Source: Methylophaga thiooxydans DMS010
GTDB lineage: Bacteria; Pseudomonadota; Gammaproteobacteria; Nitrosococcales; Methylophagaceae
NCBI RefSeq assembly: GCF_000156355.1
Contig: NZ_GG657895.1
Span: 85,996-149,995, forward strand
Reading direction: 5' to 3'
DNA: 64,000 nt
Shown piece by piece: positions 1-10,297 of the stretch. Numbering within the stretch: the stretch's first letter is position 1; each line of letters opens with the position of its first letter. The position numbers were made by a program, and so were the translations under genes. The notes beneath the pieces are model-generated. The model made no database searches, was not told the DNA's origin, and saw only the letters and a list, made by a program, of their open reading frames with translations.

Positions 1-82
1 TCCGGTTAATTAGGGTCGATTTGCCTACGTTAGGGCGACCAATAATCGCCACATAGCCAGAACGAAATGGTGTTTCACTCAT
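1..82 (-). CDS. era: GTPase Era, N-terminal part (cut by window start)
   Basis: Only the first 27 codons are present; the rest lies beyond base 1. The minus-strand reading starts [14 protein letters not shown] and runs into the P-loop GRPNVGKST, the G1 motif of Era, a GTPase that binds the 16S rRNA 3' end during 30S maturation. The ATG overlaps the rnc stop codon (ATGA), the usual coupled rnc-era arrangement. Era is chosen over other small GTPases because of this P-loop and its place directly after rnc. Confidence 0.9.
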   Translation of the reverse strand, partial: MSETPFRSGYVAIIGRPNVGKSTLINR

Positions 83-762
83 AATGTTTCTTCAATTAAT
101 GTCAGGGCTCGCTCAGCGGCTTTTTTCTCCGCCTTACGGTGGCTGCTACCCTGCGCTACGACCACTTTATCGAGCAACGTCACTTGGCAGGAAGCTTCAA
201 ATGCAGGGTGCTTCTTATCCGTTTTAACTTCTTTGACACTGTAAATAGGCAGAGGTTGTTTTCGGCTTTGTAATAGTTCTTGTAAGCGTGTTTTTGGGTC
301 TTTAACCGTTTCCGTTACATCAATATTGTCTAGCCGTTCTTGATAGAGCCTTAAGATCAATGCTTTCACCGATTCTAGACCGCCGTCGAGATACAAAGCA
401 CCTAATATGGCTTCTACCGCATCAGCTAAAATTGATTCGCGGCGAAAACCACCACTTTTTAACTCACCGGGTCCTAAAATCAGTACATCACCCAATTTCA
501 GTTCTCGAGCCAGTTCAGCCAACGTCTCGCCTTTGACTAAAGACGCACGTAGACGACTTAGTTTGCCTTCCTTGACCTGAGGGAAGCGATTAAATAATTC
601 CTCAGCGATCACAAAACTTAAAATCGCATCGCCAAGGTATTCTAAACGTTCGTTATTCTTTGGATCGGCGCTGCGGTGAGTCAATGCTTGTAGCAGTAAA
701 TCCGTTTTTTTAAATGTAATTTCAAGCTGCTTACACAGGGCTTTTTGCCGCTGGGTTATCAT
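79..762 (-). CDS. rnc: Ribonuclease III
   Basis: 227 residues, normal length for RNase III, which cleaves double-stranded RNA in rRNA precursors and mRNAs. The signature [10 protein letters not shown] lies at residues 37-46. The metal-binding acidic residues E38, E41, D45, D114 and E117 fall at the same numbers as in E. coli. A double-stranded-RNA-binding domain with the basic stretch [11 protein letters not shown] fills the C-terminal third. The gene sits in lepA-lepB-DUF4845-rnc-era and its ends overlap both neighbours by a few bases, which implies translational coupling. Confidence 0.97.
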   Translation of the reverse strand: MITQRQKALCKQLEITFKKTDLLLQALTHRSADPKNNERLEYLGDAILSFVIAEELFNRFPQVKEGKLSRLRASLVKGETLAELARELKLGDVLILGPGELKSGGFRRESILADAVEAILGALYLDGGLESVKALILRLYQERLDNIDVTETVKDPKTRLQELLQSRKQPLPIYSVKEVKTDKKHPAFEASCQVTLLDKVVVAQGSSHRKAEKKAAERALTLIEETL

Positions 763-1139
763 AGTTTTTTAGACTCTATATCCACTTCTTTATGAAAATG
801 TCCGATTAAATCGATGTGTGCCATAAACGGTTTTCTAACCTCGTAATCAATCACTATTTTGGTGACATATGAGGTGTTTTTACCGCGCGATATTTCTATA
901 TTTTCTTTTTTCACGCTTTCTATGTAACCAATATTAAACCGTCTCATCAGTAAGGTTTGCGCTTCATTTTTCGTCAGCTTGTTATTTCGAAGCTCAATCT
1001 TCATATCGTTCATAATTTGTAATACGCCATAGTACTCTTGGTACATTGGCACTAAGCGGATTGCAATGGTGGCAAAAAAGCCAATCAGGGCTAAAACAAT
1101 GACCCAGCCAATTAACGTCATTCCACGTTGTTTTTGCAT
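759..1139 (-). CDS. DUF4845 single-pass membrane protein
   Basis: 126 residues from the ATG at 1139 (MQKQRGMTLIGWV). This start has an AAGGAG ribosome site 6 bases upstream; a start at 1169 would run into lepB. One hydrophobic segment near residues 7-30 is followed by a soluble domain. The family (DUF4845) is routinely found between lepB and rnc in gammaproteobacteria. Its function is unknown; the start resembles a pilin-like N-terminus (QRGMTLIGW) but no other pilin feature is visible. Confidence 0.85.
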   Translation of the reverse strand: MQKQRGMTLIGWVIVLALIGFFATIAIRLVPMYQEYYGVLQIMNDMKIELRNNKLTKNEAQTLLMRRFNIGYIESVKKENIEISRGKNTSYVTKIVIDYEVRKPFMAHIDLIGHFHKEVDIESKKL

Positions 1140-1149
1140 ACCCATCTCC

Positions 1150-1929
1150 TTAGTCAATTGACCGTCCAAGTCTATTCCAGATTATGCCGCCCGCATTCCA
1201 GTCCCAACTCATCCAAATAAAGAACGCTTTACCCACAAGGTTTTGCTCTGGCACCGTTCCCCAATAACGACTGTCATTACTATTATCACGGTTATCCCCC
1301 ATAACAAAGTAATGACCTTCTGGTACCACTGTTTCACCCTCAACTAAGCGTTTATCAGGTTCCACTAGCACCATATGGCCGTCTTCACCTAAATGTTCAA
1401 AGCGTAATTCAGAGCCAGGTGCTGAAATAGTTCTTAACTCAGCTGTTTTATCGCGACGCTCCTGCCCAACGGGTTCACCATTAATATAAATGGTTTTATT
1501 AAAATAGCCCACTTTATCGCCAGGTAAACCAACAACGCGTTTAATATAATCTACATCGGGTTTATCTTTATTCGCCTCTTTTTTGGGATAGCGAAACACC
1601 ATGACATCGCCACGCTCCGGCTCACCAGTATTCAAAATTTTGGTATGAATAACGGGCAAACGGATGCCATAAGAAAACTTATTGACTAAAATAAAGTCAC
1701 CGATATGTAGCGTCGGCACCATGGATGATGAGGGAATTCTGAACGGTTCAGCAATAAATGAACGAATAACCAGAACCAGCAAAATGATGGGGAAAAACGA
1801 ACGTGCGTATTCCACAACCACAGGCTCTTTTATATCCTTATCCCGCTGAGGGGCCCAAAATATCTTATCTATCAGCCAGATAAAACCTGTTACGGCGACC
1901 AATAACACCATTAATGCTGGAAAACTCAC
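1150..1929 (-). CDS. lepB: Signal peptidase I
   Basis: 259 residues. Two N-terminal transmembrane segments (about 2-22 and 44-62) lead into the periplasmic serine-lysine protease domain. The catalytic serine is S69 in IPSSSMVPTL and the general base is K130 in DYIKRVVGLPGD. Box E (GDNRDNSNDSR) is near residue 211. It removes signal peptides from Sec and Tat exported proteins. It follows lepA with a 15-base gap and probably shares its transcript. Confidence 0.97.
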   Translation of the reverse strand: MSFPALMVLLVAVTGFIWLIDKIFWAPQRDKDIKEPVVVEYARSFFPIILLVLVIRSFIAEPFRIPSSSMVPTLHIGDFILVNKFSYGIRLPVIHTKILNTGEPERGDVMVFRYPKKEANKDKPDVDYIKRVVGLPGDKVGYFNKTIYINGEPVGQERRDKTAELRTISAPGSELRFEHLGEDGHMVLVEPDKRLVEGETVVPEGHYFVMGDNRDNSNDSRYWGTVPEQNLVGKAFFIWMSWDWNAGGIIWNRLGRSID

Positions 1930-1944
1930 TCGGCATTGCTCCTT

Positions 1945-3741
1945 CTATGAATTTTTGGACAGTTGTAACACTGCCAGAAATGCTTCCTGCGGCACATCCA
2001 CCTTACCAACAGACTTCATGCGTTTTTTACCGGCTTTCTGTTTTTCCAAAAGCTTACGCTTACGAGAGACGTCACCGCCGTAACATTTAGCCAATACATT
2101 CTTACGCATCGCTTTAACGGTTGAGCGAGCAATCACATGACCACCAATGGCAGCCTGAATCGCAACGTCGAACATCTGCCGTGGGATCAGCTCTTTCATT
2201 TTCTCAACCAATAAACGACCACGGCTGACACTGGTATCTTTATGCACAATTAATGATAGGGCATCAACCCGCTCACCATTGATTAAGATATCCAGTTTTA
2301 CCAAGTCAGCAGGTTGGAAACGTATAAAGTGATAATCCAACGATGCATAACCTCGGCTCACCGATTTAACCCGATCAAAGAAATCAATGACCACTTCATT
2401 CATCGGTAGTTCATAAGTCAGTGCAACTTGCTTACCCATGTATTGCATGTTTTTTTGCACACCACGCTTCTCAACACATAGCGTAATCACCGCTCCGAGA
2501 TGCTCTTGAGGCACTAAAATATCTGCTGCCACAATGGGTTCACGAATTTCTTCTATGGTGCCGATATCCGGCAGAGAAGCAGGATTTTCAACGCGAGCAA
2601 CCTCATTATTCTTTTTCAACACTTCAAACACCACGGTCGGTGCCGTGGTAATCAGATCCAGGTCATATTCACGTTCGAGGCGTTCTTGAATGATTTCCAT
2701 GTGAAGTAAACCGAGGAAACCACAACGAAAACCAAAGCCTAACGCTTGTGACGTTTCTGGTTCATAAAACAATGAGGCATCATTCAAACGCAGCTTCGAC
2801 AACGCATCACGGAAAGACTCATAATCATCACTGCTAACGGGGAAAATGCCGGCGTAAACTTGAGGAGTTACTTCTTTAAAGCCCGGCAACATTGTTTCTG
2901 CGCCATGGTGCGCATGCGTCAAGGTGTCACCCACCGGTGCACCATCGATCTCTTTCACTCCAGAAATAACATAGCCGACATCGCCACAATCAAGCACGTT
3001 GCATGGTGTGCGCTTAGGGGTAAAGGTACCGACCTGGTCCACCTGATATTCTTGGCCAGTGGACATGACCTTAATCTTATCTTTATGTTTCAGTGAGCCG
3101 TCAACAATACGGACCAGTGAAATAACCCCAACATAGCTATCAAACCATGAGTCAATGATGAGCGCTTTCAGCGGCGCATCAGGATCACCTTTGGGTGCCG
3201 GTATGCGAGCCACCAGCTCTTCTAAAACATCCTCAATGCCGAGCCCCGTTTTAGCACTGCAGCGCACAGCATCCATGGCGTCAACACCGATAATATCTTC
3301 AATTTCCTGCGCCACAATTTCTGGTTCGGCCGAAGGTAAATCGATTTTATTCAAAACCGGTAACACTTCTAAGCCCAAATCTATCGCGGTGTAACAATTC
3401 GCTACACTTTGCGCTTCGACACCTTGCGCAGCATCAACCACTAACAATGCGCCTTCACATGCAGCGAGTGAGCGTGACACTTCATAAGAAAAGTCGACAT
3501 GTCCTGGGGTATCAATGAAATTTAACTGATAGGTTTCACCATCACGGGCTTTGTATTCCAGCGACACACTTTGTGCCTTGATAGTGATGCCTCGCTCGCG
3601 CTCAAGATCCATTGAATCGAGCACCTGTTGAGACATCTCACGATCCGTCAAACCACCGCAGACTTGGATAAAACGATCCGCAATCGTCGATTTCCCGTGG
3701 TCGATGTGAGCAATAATTGAAAAGTTACGTATATTATTCAT
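1945..3741 (-). CDS. lepA: Elongation factor 4 (LepA), ribosomal GTPase
   Basis: 598 residues, the usual length. The G1 motif AHIDHGKST is at residues 11-19, G3 is DTPGHVDFS and G4 is NKID. The C-terminal domain is the LepA-specific basic tail ([20 protein letters not shown]). LepA acts on ribosomes during translation and initiation. It heads the lepA-lepB-DUF4845-rnc-era run. In many gammaproteobacteria the next gene upstream would be mucD; here the iron island intervenes. Confidence 0.98.
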   Translation of the reverse strand: MNNIRNFSIIAHIDHGKSTIADRFIQVCGGLTDREMSQQVLDSMDLERERGITIKAQSVSLEYKARDGETYQLNFIDTPGHVDFSYEVSRSLAACEGALLVVDAAQGVEAQSVANCYTAIDLGLEVLPVLNKIDLPSAEPEIVAQEIEDIIGVDAMDAVRCSAKTGLGIEDVLEELVARIPAPKGDPDAPLKALIIDSWFDSYVGVISLVRIVDGSLKHKDKIKVMSTGQEYQVDQVGTFTPKRTPCNVLDCGDVGYVISGVKEIDGAPVGDTLTHAHHGAETMLPGFKEVTPQVYAGIFPVSSDDYESFRDALSKLRLNDASLFYEPETSQALGFGFRCGFLGLLHMEIIQERLEREYDLDLITTAPTVVFEVLKKNNEVARVENPASLPDIGTIEEIREPIVAADILVPQEHLGAVITLCVEKRGVQKNMQYMGKQVALTYELPMNEVVIDFFDRVKSVSRGYASLDYHFIRFQPADLVKLDILINGERVDALSLIVHKDTSVSRGRLLVEKMKELIPRQMFDVAIQAAIGGHVIARSTVKAMRKNVLAKCYGGDVSRKRKLLEKQKAGKKRMKSVGKVDVPQEAFLAVLQLSKNS

Positions 3742-3971
3742 TTAGTTACATTTTTGTTGGTGACACCGCGCATTAGCTCCGGCGTTTTTACCCCATTTAC
3801 AAAATCTATAGCTTGACTGCTAAAAGCAGAAATTGGCCTGTGTGTCACGCATTCAGCAAATGACCGGGTATTATACGCATTTAACTGATACAAAACGATA
3901 ATCAATCCCATTGAATAACTAAGCAAGACACCGTTTTATTACTCTACTACGATCATTCGCTTGCTCTGGCA

Positions 3972-3990
3972 AATAAGAATGATTAGCATT
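3972..3990. promoter_or_regulatory. Fur-box-like site upstream of the MATE gene
   Basis: The segment AATAAGAATGATTAGCATT matches the 19-bp Fur consensus at 12 of 19 positions, 34 bases before the MATE start. The match is modest alone, but three better matches occur in the same island. The remaining lepA-MATE divergent intergenic sequence (3742-4024) is AT-rich and must hold both promoters; no further element was recognised in it. Confidence 0.5.
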
Positions 3991-4024
3991 AACGGCTTTC
4001 TTCTCCCCACACTGAGTTCACTCT

Positions 4025-5371
4025 ATGTCTCACAAGCAAACTGATAACCCAATTATAGATGGGCCGGTGTTTATCACATTTCTAAAATATGCCTTACCTT
4101 CTATTCTCGGTTTAGTGGCAATTACAACCGCGAGTTTGGTCGATGGTATGTTTGTTGGTCACTTTGTCAGTGCTGACGGTTTGGCCGCGATAAACCTACT
4201 TATACCCTATTTAACGCTCATCTTTGGCTTAGCGTTAATGCTAGCAATAGGTGGCGCTGTTCGAGGTGGTCACTTCCTAGGTCAAAGCAAGTCTTTTGAA
4301 GCATCTGCTGTATTCAGTAAATGCTTAGTTGCCGTTGTATTTGTTGGACTTTTATTTCTGGCGCTGTCGTGGTTATTTGATAGCACCATTTTAAGCTGGC
4401 TTGGCACACCAGATAGTTTGATGGGATTGATATTACCTTACTTTCGGATCATCAGTGCTGTGCTAGTAATACAGATCTTCACGATGGTGCTGTATTACTT
4501 CCTCAGACTCGATAATGGACAACGACTGGCAACAACCGCTTTGGTAAGCGGCGCGATGATGAATATTGTGCTAGATGCCATCTTTATTATCGGTTTTGAT
4601 ATGGGCTTAGTCGGTGCAGCCTGGGCCACCGCTATTGCTCAATCGATTCAGCTAGTGATTTTGTCGAAGTTCTTTTTCAGAGATCATCGCCAGCTATTTT
4701 TCTGCTGGCCTCGTCAAGGCTGGGTAGAACTTAAGCAAATCTCATTTAATGGTTTGTCAGAGTTTACTAATGAAATTTCTGGCGGTTTAGTCATTTTGGT
4801 ATTGAACTGGCTGCTGGTCACCACGCTCGATGTCGAGGGCGTCGCTGCATTCGCTGTTATCAACTACCTTATCTTCGTCAGTCTGATGTTGTATTACGGC
4901 TTCGCAGATGCCCTACATTTGCTTGTCAGCCATAATCACGGCGCAGGCCAATACAAGCGCATCACACAGTTTGTTTCTGTCGGTATTACTATGGTGATGT
5001 TGGTAGGTTTTGGGCTCACGTTAACCCTATTAATTTGGCCACAAAGTCTGATAAGCCTGTTTCTAAACGAAGCCTCGATATCTACTCGTCTTTTATCAAG
5101 TGAGTTCATTCGCCTTATCTGGCCGCTGTTCTTAATTAATGGCGTGAATGTCACCTTGTCGATTTACCTGACAGCCATGCAAAAGCCGATACCATCCATG
5201 TTTATTGCGCTCTCACGTAGTTTTGTCCTTCCCGTCGGGCTGTTACTACTGTTCTCATGGTTATTGCCACAGCCAGACTTTATTCTCGCGCTGCCGATTG
5301 CTGAATGGCTTACTTTTTTGCTGGCAGCCTACTTATTTTGGCGATTCAGACCAAGCAAAAACAAAAACTGA
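4025..5371 (+). CDS. MATE-family multidrug/metabolite exporter
   Basis: 448 residues, almost wholly hydrophobic with about 12 predicted transmembrane segments in two similar halves, as in MATE antiporters (NorM/DinF type). MATE proteins export small organic molecules using a Na+ or H+ gradient. The gene sits directly upstream of asbA on the same strand behind a Fur-like site, so siderophore or precursor export is a reasonable inference. The family fold alone cannot prove the substrate. The next gene begins 125 bases later behind its own Fur box. Confidence 0.88.
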   Translation: MSHKQTDNPIIDGPVFITFLKYALPSILGLVAITTASLVDGMFVGHFVSADGLAAINLLIPYLTLIFGLALMLAIGGAVRGGHFLGQSKSFEASAVFSKCLVAVVFVGLLFLALSWLFDSTILSWLGTPDSLMGLILPYFRIISAVLVIQIFTMVLYYFLRLDNGQRLATTALVSGAMMNIVLDAIFIIGFDMGLVGAAWATAIAQSIQLVILSKFFFRDHRQLFFCWPRQGWVELKQISFNGLSEFTNEISGGLVILVLNWLLVTTLDVEGVAAFAVINYLIFVSLMLYYGFADALHLLVSHNHGAGQYKRITQFVSVGITMVMLVGFGLTLTLLIWPQSLISLFLNEASISTRLLSSEFIRLIWPLFLINGVNVTLSIYLTAMQKPIPSMFIALSRSFVLPVGLLLLFSWLLPQPDFILALPIAEWLTFLLAAYLFWRFRPSKNKN

Positions 5372-5410
5372 GAACTGGCTCAAACAATTATGTAACAATT
5401 GTAAATTCAA

Positions 5411-5433
5411 TTGCTAATGAGAATTATTAGCAA
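5411..5433. promoter_or_regulatory. Fur box controlling asbABCDEF
   Basis: A perfect dyad, TTGCTAAT-N7-ATTAGCAA, lies 64 bases before the asbA start. Its core 19-mer (5413-5431) matches the Fur consensus at 15 of 19 positions. This placement is typical of an iron-repressed promoter and fits the siderophore operon downstream. Confidence 0.85.
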
Positions 5434-5496
5434 TTAAGATCGGCAACATCAATTTGGCCCGAAGCTTTGCTTCACCCGTCAACAGGATGTTGTTTT

Positions 5497-7320
5497 ATGA
5501 ATCAAGCTACACACATCGCAGAAATTGCCAGTTACCAAGCCTTCCTCAATTGCTTTCTAAATGAGTTTGATAATGGGCATTGGCATGCAGCTAAACAATG
5601 GCAACACGATCATCGTCTGCAAGGTCTAATGCATGGGGAGTGGCTGGTTGAGCTGAAACTAACATCACAACGCTGTGCGGTAGTGATTGATGTCAGTTTT
5701 TATTCTTTAACCGGGCATCATCATTTTTTACAAGTGTGGCAACAAAACGACGATTCAAGCTGGCGGCCAATTCCCATGTTCAGCCTGCTCGTTATGTTAG
5801 TGCGAGAAATTTATCATCGCACTAACGACAACTCAAATGTCAGCAACGCGTCGCAAGAAATAGAACTGCTAGCCAGATTGGTCAGTAGCTATCAACTAAT
5901 GAGTCTTTTTCTTGATTCACGTTGGCAAGATGCTTTCCTATCCAGCAGTCGCTTTATCGATACTGAACAGTCTTTACTTTATGGGCACTGGTCGCACCCC
6001 ACACCTAAAAGTCGTCAGGGTATGCATGAATGGCAACAACCACTCTACAGCCCTGAGCTACAAGGTAACTTTAAGCTGGTTTGGTATGCCGCCTCTGAAA
6101 CACTAATAGAACAAGATTCCGTTACGTCACAAACAGCCTTGCAAATGATGCAGGACATTATCGGTGATAGGGGTGAAGAGTTCATGCTGAAAGCTGATGA
6201 AGTCGCACTGCCATTACACCCGCTTCAGGCCGATAAACTCGAACATGATAATCATATTCAATCGGCCGTTTTGCAAGGAAAGTTACGAAAAATAGGGCCT
6301 GCAGGGCCAGTATTTACGCCTACCTCTTCAGTGAGGACGTTGTATCAGCCCAAGTTGCCATGGATGCTAAAGGTGTCACTACCGGTCAAAATAACCAACT
6401 CACAGCGTTTGAACCAAAAGCATGAACTTAAAGCTGGGGTAGTGGCTGCCAAACTATTGGCTAACAGCCAGTTTTGCAAACAATTTCCAGGCTTCCACAT
6501 TATTACTGATCCGGCCTATATCACCCTCAATCTAGCCGGGCTAGAGGAAAGCGGCTTTGAAACCGTGATTAGATCAAACCCCTTTCCAGAAGGTCAAGAC
6601 GAGGGAATTTATAGCATAGCAGCGTTAATGCAAGACCCTGTTTTCAGTTCAGTCTCGGCATTGAGACGCTTAATTGAAGGGCTTGCCTTAAGCGAAGGTC
6701 GAAATAGTAAAGCCGTATGCCGTGATTGGTTTTCACTGTATTGGCAAAATGCCATCGAACCGTTAATTCGCCTCTTTGACCTGCATGGCATTGCATTAGA
6801 AGCCCATCAACAAAATAGCGTGCTTGACGTATCGTCCGGTTACCCACGTCGTTATTTCTACCGTGATAATCAAGGTTTTTATCTCGCTGAAAGTTATCGT
6901 CAACATATTCTGGACTTGGAGCCGATGGCAAAAGAGACAGAAGAATTATTCTATGACGAAACCATGATTCAGGATCGTTTTGGTTACTACCTCATTCTCA
7001 ATCAGTTAGCTGGGGTCATTCACCGTTTTGCCGCTGACGGATTGATTGCTGAAACAGTGTTATTAGAGGAGTCACGCCAACGGCTGCGTTCCTTACAACA
7101 ACAATTAGATGGCGCAGGTGCCCGACTAATCCACCGCTTTCTTAATGCCGAATTTTTGCCCTGCAAATCCAACTTACTGACCCGTGTACACGATGTTGAC
7201 GAACTGACTGCCGAGATGGAACAGGCTGTTTATACGCAAGTTCGTAATCCTTTTTTAGCCCAATACCCCGTTATCGAGGAAGGAACCGATGCAAACAGCA
7301 CTCGCTTTGCCCAAGTCTGA
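5497..7320 (+). CDS. asbA: Petrobactin synthetase AsbA (NIS, IucA/IucC family)
   Basis: 607 residues from the ATG at 5497, which has an AGGATG ribosome site. It is an NRPS-independent siderophore synthetase: it adenylates citrate and condenses it with a polyamine. Family motifs are LPLHPLQADKL (about residue 240), a basic PKLPWMLKVSLPVKITNS segment and GIALEAHQQNSVL (about residue 430). In the known pathway AsbA joins spermidine to citrate. Its 3' end overlaps asbB by 32 bases. The six genes in order match asbABCDEF of Bacillus anthracis. Confidence 0.93.
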   Translation: MNQATHIAEIASYQAFLNCFLNEFDNGHWHAAKQWQHDHRLQGLMHGEWLVELKLTSQRCAVVIDVSFYSLTGHHHFLQVWQQNDDSSWRPIPMFSLLVMLVREIYHRTNDNSNVSNASQEIELLARLVSSYQLMSLFLDSRWQDAFLSSSRFIDTEQSLLYGHWSHPTPKSRQGMHEWQQPLYSPELQGNFKLVWYAASETLIEQDSVTSQTALQMMQDIIGDRGEEFMLKADEVALPLHPLQADKLEHDNHIQSAVLQGKLRKIGPAGPVFTPTSSVRTLYQPKLPWMLKVSLPVKITNSQRLNQKHELKAGVVAAKLLANSQFCKQFPGFHIITDPAYITLNLAGLEESGFETVIRSNPFPEGQDEGIYSIAALMQDPVFSSVSALRRLIEGLALSEGRNSKAVCRDWFSLYWQNAIEPLIRLFDLHGIALEAHQQNSVLDVSSGYPRRYFYRDNQGFYLAESYRQHILDLEPMAKETEELFYDETMIQDRFGYYLILNQLAGVIHRFAADGLIAETVLLEESRQRLRSLQQQLDGAGARLIHRFLNAEFLPCKSNLLTRVHDVDELTAEMEQAVYTQVRNPFLAQYPVIEEGTDANSTRFAQV

Positions 7321-9013
7321 GCCTATCTCTTCCGCTGAAAGTCGTGTTCTCAAACAACTCCTTGAAGCATTATTGTTTGAAGGCCAGCTTGAGTTCAGCC
7401 AGCATGCCACCAGCAATGGTGATCGCATGCGCTTTAATCTGACGATACAAGGCCAGAACTATACGCTCTATGGCAAGCAAGCAGGGTTTGACCGCATCCG
7501 AGTAGAAAAAAATACTTTGATAGCAAGCGGGCTTTCACTTGGTTTATTGCTTACTGCCTGTGACAGCAATCCCGATGCTATTCAAAGGTTACAACAGGAA
7601 CTACAGCAAACCATTACGCTGAGTGACTGGAATGCCATGCACTTGCATCGGGCAACTACGCGTCGTCATTTATCGAGTCAACAGCTTGAGCAATTGCTTG
7701 ATGAGGGCCATCTCTATCATCCCTGCTTTAAAGCACGAACCGGTTTCAGTATCGCAGATCACCGATTGTATGGCCCTGAAGCAGGTCATAGCTTTCAACT
7801 GCATTGGCTCGCAGTGGATAGACAGATAGTGAAGATGAATCTGCCATGTGGCGAATCTCAGTTTTGGATCAAAGAAATTGGCCAGACAAGTTGGGCGCTG
7901 CTGAATGAGCGCCTTCGATTATTGGATGGCAACTGGCATGATTATGCCTTATTACCCATTCATCCATGGCAATGGCTGACACTTAAAGCAGACATGCTAA
8001 ATAACTGGTTGCAAGACGGTACCGTATTGTATTTAGCCGCAGCAGGAGATAGTTATCAGGCGACACAGTCAGTACGAAGTTTGATGAATGTCTCCAACCC
8101 GGTTAAAGCCCATATCAAGCTCCCATTAAATATGGTGAACACCTCGGCGCTACGGACGCTGGAACCACACTCAGTCTGTAGTGCTCCTGTTATTTCTCAC
8201 TGGTTAAAACAGATTGTTGATAACGATCCCTACCTTAGCCAGCAGCAGCCTTTAGTTATTCTTGAAGAATATGCCGGCATACTGGTCGAACCGGAACAGA
8301 ATGATTTAGCAGGACAACTCGCCGTGATCTGGCGTGACAGTATCGATAAACATGCACAGCCACACGAAACCGCAATACCGTTCAATGCTTTACTTTTGAC
8401 CGAGCAGGACGGCAAACCGTTTATTCATGACTGGATACAAGAATACAGTCTGCAAGTCTGGTTGAAACAATTATTTGATACCAGCGTATTACCTGTTTGG
8501 CACTTGTTAGTTGAGCACGGCGTTGCCATCGAAGCGCATGCACAAAACCTGATTTTATTGCATCAAGATGGCTGGCCACAAAGGCTGGCTGCGCGAGACT
8601 TTCATGAAAGCGTTGAGTTTGTTGAAGACTTTTTAGCACAGCCGGAACTTAAGCCCGACTTCCTGTCTCTGGACTCGTGTTATGCAGATGACAGCCCCGA
8701 TACCTTTTATTGGATGCAGAATGTCGACGCCTTACGCGAGCTGTTTGTCGACACTATGTATATCTACAACTTATCAGAACTCGCACACTTGCTTAGCGAG
8801 CACTATCGCTTTAACGAACGTCAGTTCTGGCGCCTATTACAAACCAGCCTCGAACAATATGCCGAGACGCACCCTCGTAATGTCACTCGAGCAGCGCGTA
8901 TTGGCATGCAGCAAAAACAATTCCGAACCGAGTCCTTGATCACACGAAAATTGCGTTATCCGCAAACAGCAGAATGCCATCACGTGGTCAAAAATCCTTT
9001 TTACTCCGTTTAA
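7289..9013 (+). CDS. asbB: Petrobactin synthetase AsbB (NIS, IucA/IucC family)
   Basis: 574 residues, second NIS synthetase of the operon. The ATG has a strong AGGAAGG site inside the end of asbA, so the two are translationally coupled. Motifs include LLPIHPWQW (about residue 223), the VRSLMNVSNPVKAHIKLPL loop and HGVAIEAHAQN (about residue 412). In petrobactin biosynthesis AsbB adds the second spermidine or dihydroxybenzoyl-spermidine arm to the citrate backbone. The product and substrate are inferred from the neighbours; the family assignment is direct. Confidence 0.93.
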   Translation: MQTALALPKSEPISSAESRVLKQLLEALLFEGQLEFSQHATSNGDRMRFNLTIQGQNYTLYGKQAGFDRIRVEKNTLIASGLSLGLLLTACDSNPDAIQRLQQELQQTITLSDWNAMHLHRATTRRHLSSQQLEQLLDEGHLYHPCFKARTGFSIADHRLYGPEAGHSFQLHWLAVDRQIVKMNLPCGESQFWIKEIGQTSWALLNERLRLLDGNWHDYALLPIHPWQWLTLKADMLNNWLQDGTVLYLAAAGDSYQATQSVRSLMNVSNPVKAHIKLPLNMVNTSALRTLEPHSVCSAPVISHWLKQIVDNDPYLSQQQPLVILEEYAGILVEPEQNDLAGQLAVIWRDSIDKHAQPHETAIPFNALLLTEQDGKPFIHDWIQEYSLQVWLKQLFDTSVLPVWHLLVEHGVAIEAHAQNLILLHQDGWPQRLAARDFHESVEFVEDFLAQPELKPDFLSLDSCYADDSPDTFYWMQNVDALRELFVDTMYIYNLSELAHLLSEHYRFNERQFWRLLQTSLEQYAETHPRNVTRAARIGMQQKQFRTESLITRKLRYPQTAECHHVVKNPFYSV

Positions 9014-9028
9014 AAGAGCACCCCATCC

Positions 9029-10297
9029 ATGATGTATGTAAACGACGAATTTTATGACAATCAACAGTTTGGCGAATTTTATCGCCAATTTGATGCAAAA
9101 CCTGAAATCCGCCATTGCCGTGGGCGCCGACTGGCTATTTGTCTGTCCAATACAGCGCAAACAACAGCGCTGGTTTTGTACCTGCGTGAACGTGGCGGCT
9201 CGGTTGTTCCGTTACACCCCACAATGCCTTTGGAAGCTGCACGACGTGCGGCATCCAACGCAGAAAGTCATATTTTGATTTATGACGATATCGACCATAT
9301 TGAAATTTTGCACCCAACCAGCGGCACGGTACCAGCAGGTCTGGTCCAGTTCAGCTCTGGCTCCACAGGGGAACCCAAGCGGATAGAGCGAAGCTGGGAA
9401 GACATTGATGAAGAAATTAAACATTACAATGCGGCTCTGCAACAGGCTAAAGATATGACGCCGGTTGTTACCTGTCCTATCACTCATTCATATGGTCTGC
9501 TTTGTGGCGTTTTATCCACCTTCAAACGTGGTCAACAACCATTGGTGCTGACGGAACTTAACCCCAAATACGTGCTGCGTAAATTACGCCAAACGCCCAA
9601 TGCTTTGCTTTACTCTTCCCCCACCATGCTCAATGTGCTGACTAAATTGCTGCCGGCTAATGAGTCTTTATATGCTGTGATGACTTCTGGATCGGTATTG
9701 CCCGCCCCTCAATTTAAAGAGCTCAGCCAAAAAACACAGTTTCTGTTTCAACAGTATGGTTGCTCGGAAGCCGGTTGTATTGCGGTCAACTTGAATACGC
9801 AATCTGCTAATGGCATGGGACAACCGCTTGGTCATTTAACCGTTAAAGCTAGCGGCAATAGCGACACGCCTTCTGAAATTGTCGTGAGCACAGGTCAGAA
9901 GCAAGTTGCTACCCAAGACTTGGGCTATTTTGATAATCAGGGCGTTTTACACTTTATGTCGCGACTGGATGACACCATTAACGTAGCGGGCATTAATGTT
10001 TATCCGCAAGAAGTTGAGGATGTCTTACTCACTTACCCAGAAATCACCGATGCAGTCGTATTTAAGAAGCCCGATCAGTTTGCTGGTGAGCGTGTGTGTC
10101 TCAAGTTCGTTGCTGATAAAACGATCAGTCAACAAATCCTGCGTGACTGGTGTGCTCAAAAACTCTCGCCGTACCAACTCCCAGTCGATATCGAACAAGT
10201 TGAAGTCATCAACAAACTGGCGAATGGCAAAGTGAATCGCCGCCTTTTAGCTCAAGAGCAAATTGATTTAATGCAAAAGGTCAGCCAGTCAGCATGA
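9029..10297 (+). CDS. asbC: 3,4-dihydroxybenzoate-AMP ligase AsbC
   Basis: 422 residues, ANL adenylating superfamily but shorter than typical aryl-AMP ligases, as AsbC is. The P-loop-like motif FSSGSTGEPKR is near residue 109, and the C-terminal hinge region ends in LANGKVNRR with the expected lysine. AsbC activates 3,4-dihydroxybenzoate and loads it onto AsbD. The stop overlaps the asbD start (ATGA). Confidence 0.9.
   Translation: MMYVNDEFYDNQQFGEFYRQFDAKPEIRHCRGRRLAICLSNTAQTTALVLYLRERGGSVVPLHPTMPLEAARRAASNAESHILIYDDIDHIEILHPTSGTVPAGLVQFSSGSTGEPKRIERSWEDIDEEIKHYNAALQQAKDMTPVVTCPITHSYGLLCGVLSTFKRGQQPLVLTELNPKYVLRKLRQTPNALLYSSPTMLNVLTKLLPANESLYAVMTSGSVLPAPQFKELSQKTQFLFQQYGCSEAGCIAVNLNTQSANGMGQPLGHLTVKASGNSDTPSEIVVSTGQKQVATQDLGYFDNQGVLHFMSRLDDTINVAGINVYPQEVEDVLLTYPEITDAVVFKKPDQFAGERVCLKFVADKTISQQILRDWCAQKLSPYQLPVDIEQVEVINKLANGKVNRRLLAQEQIDLMQKVSQSA

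Noticed and set aside
3738..3926. Minus-strand 62-codon ORF upstream of lepA
   Set aside because: It has no recognisable features and overlaps the lepA start and promoter region; probably chance.
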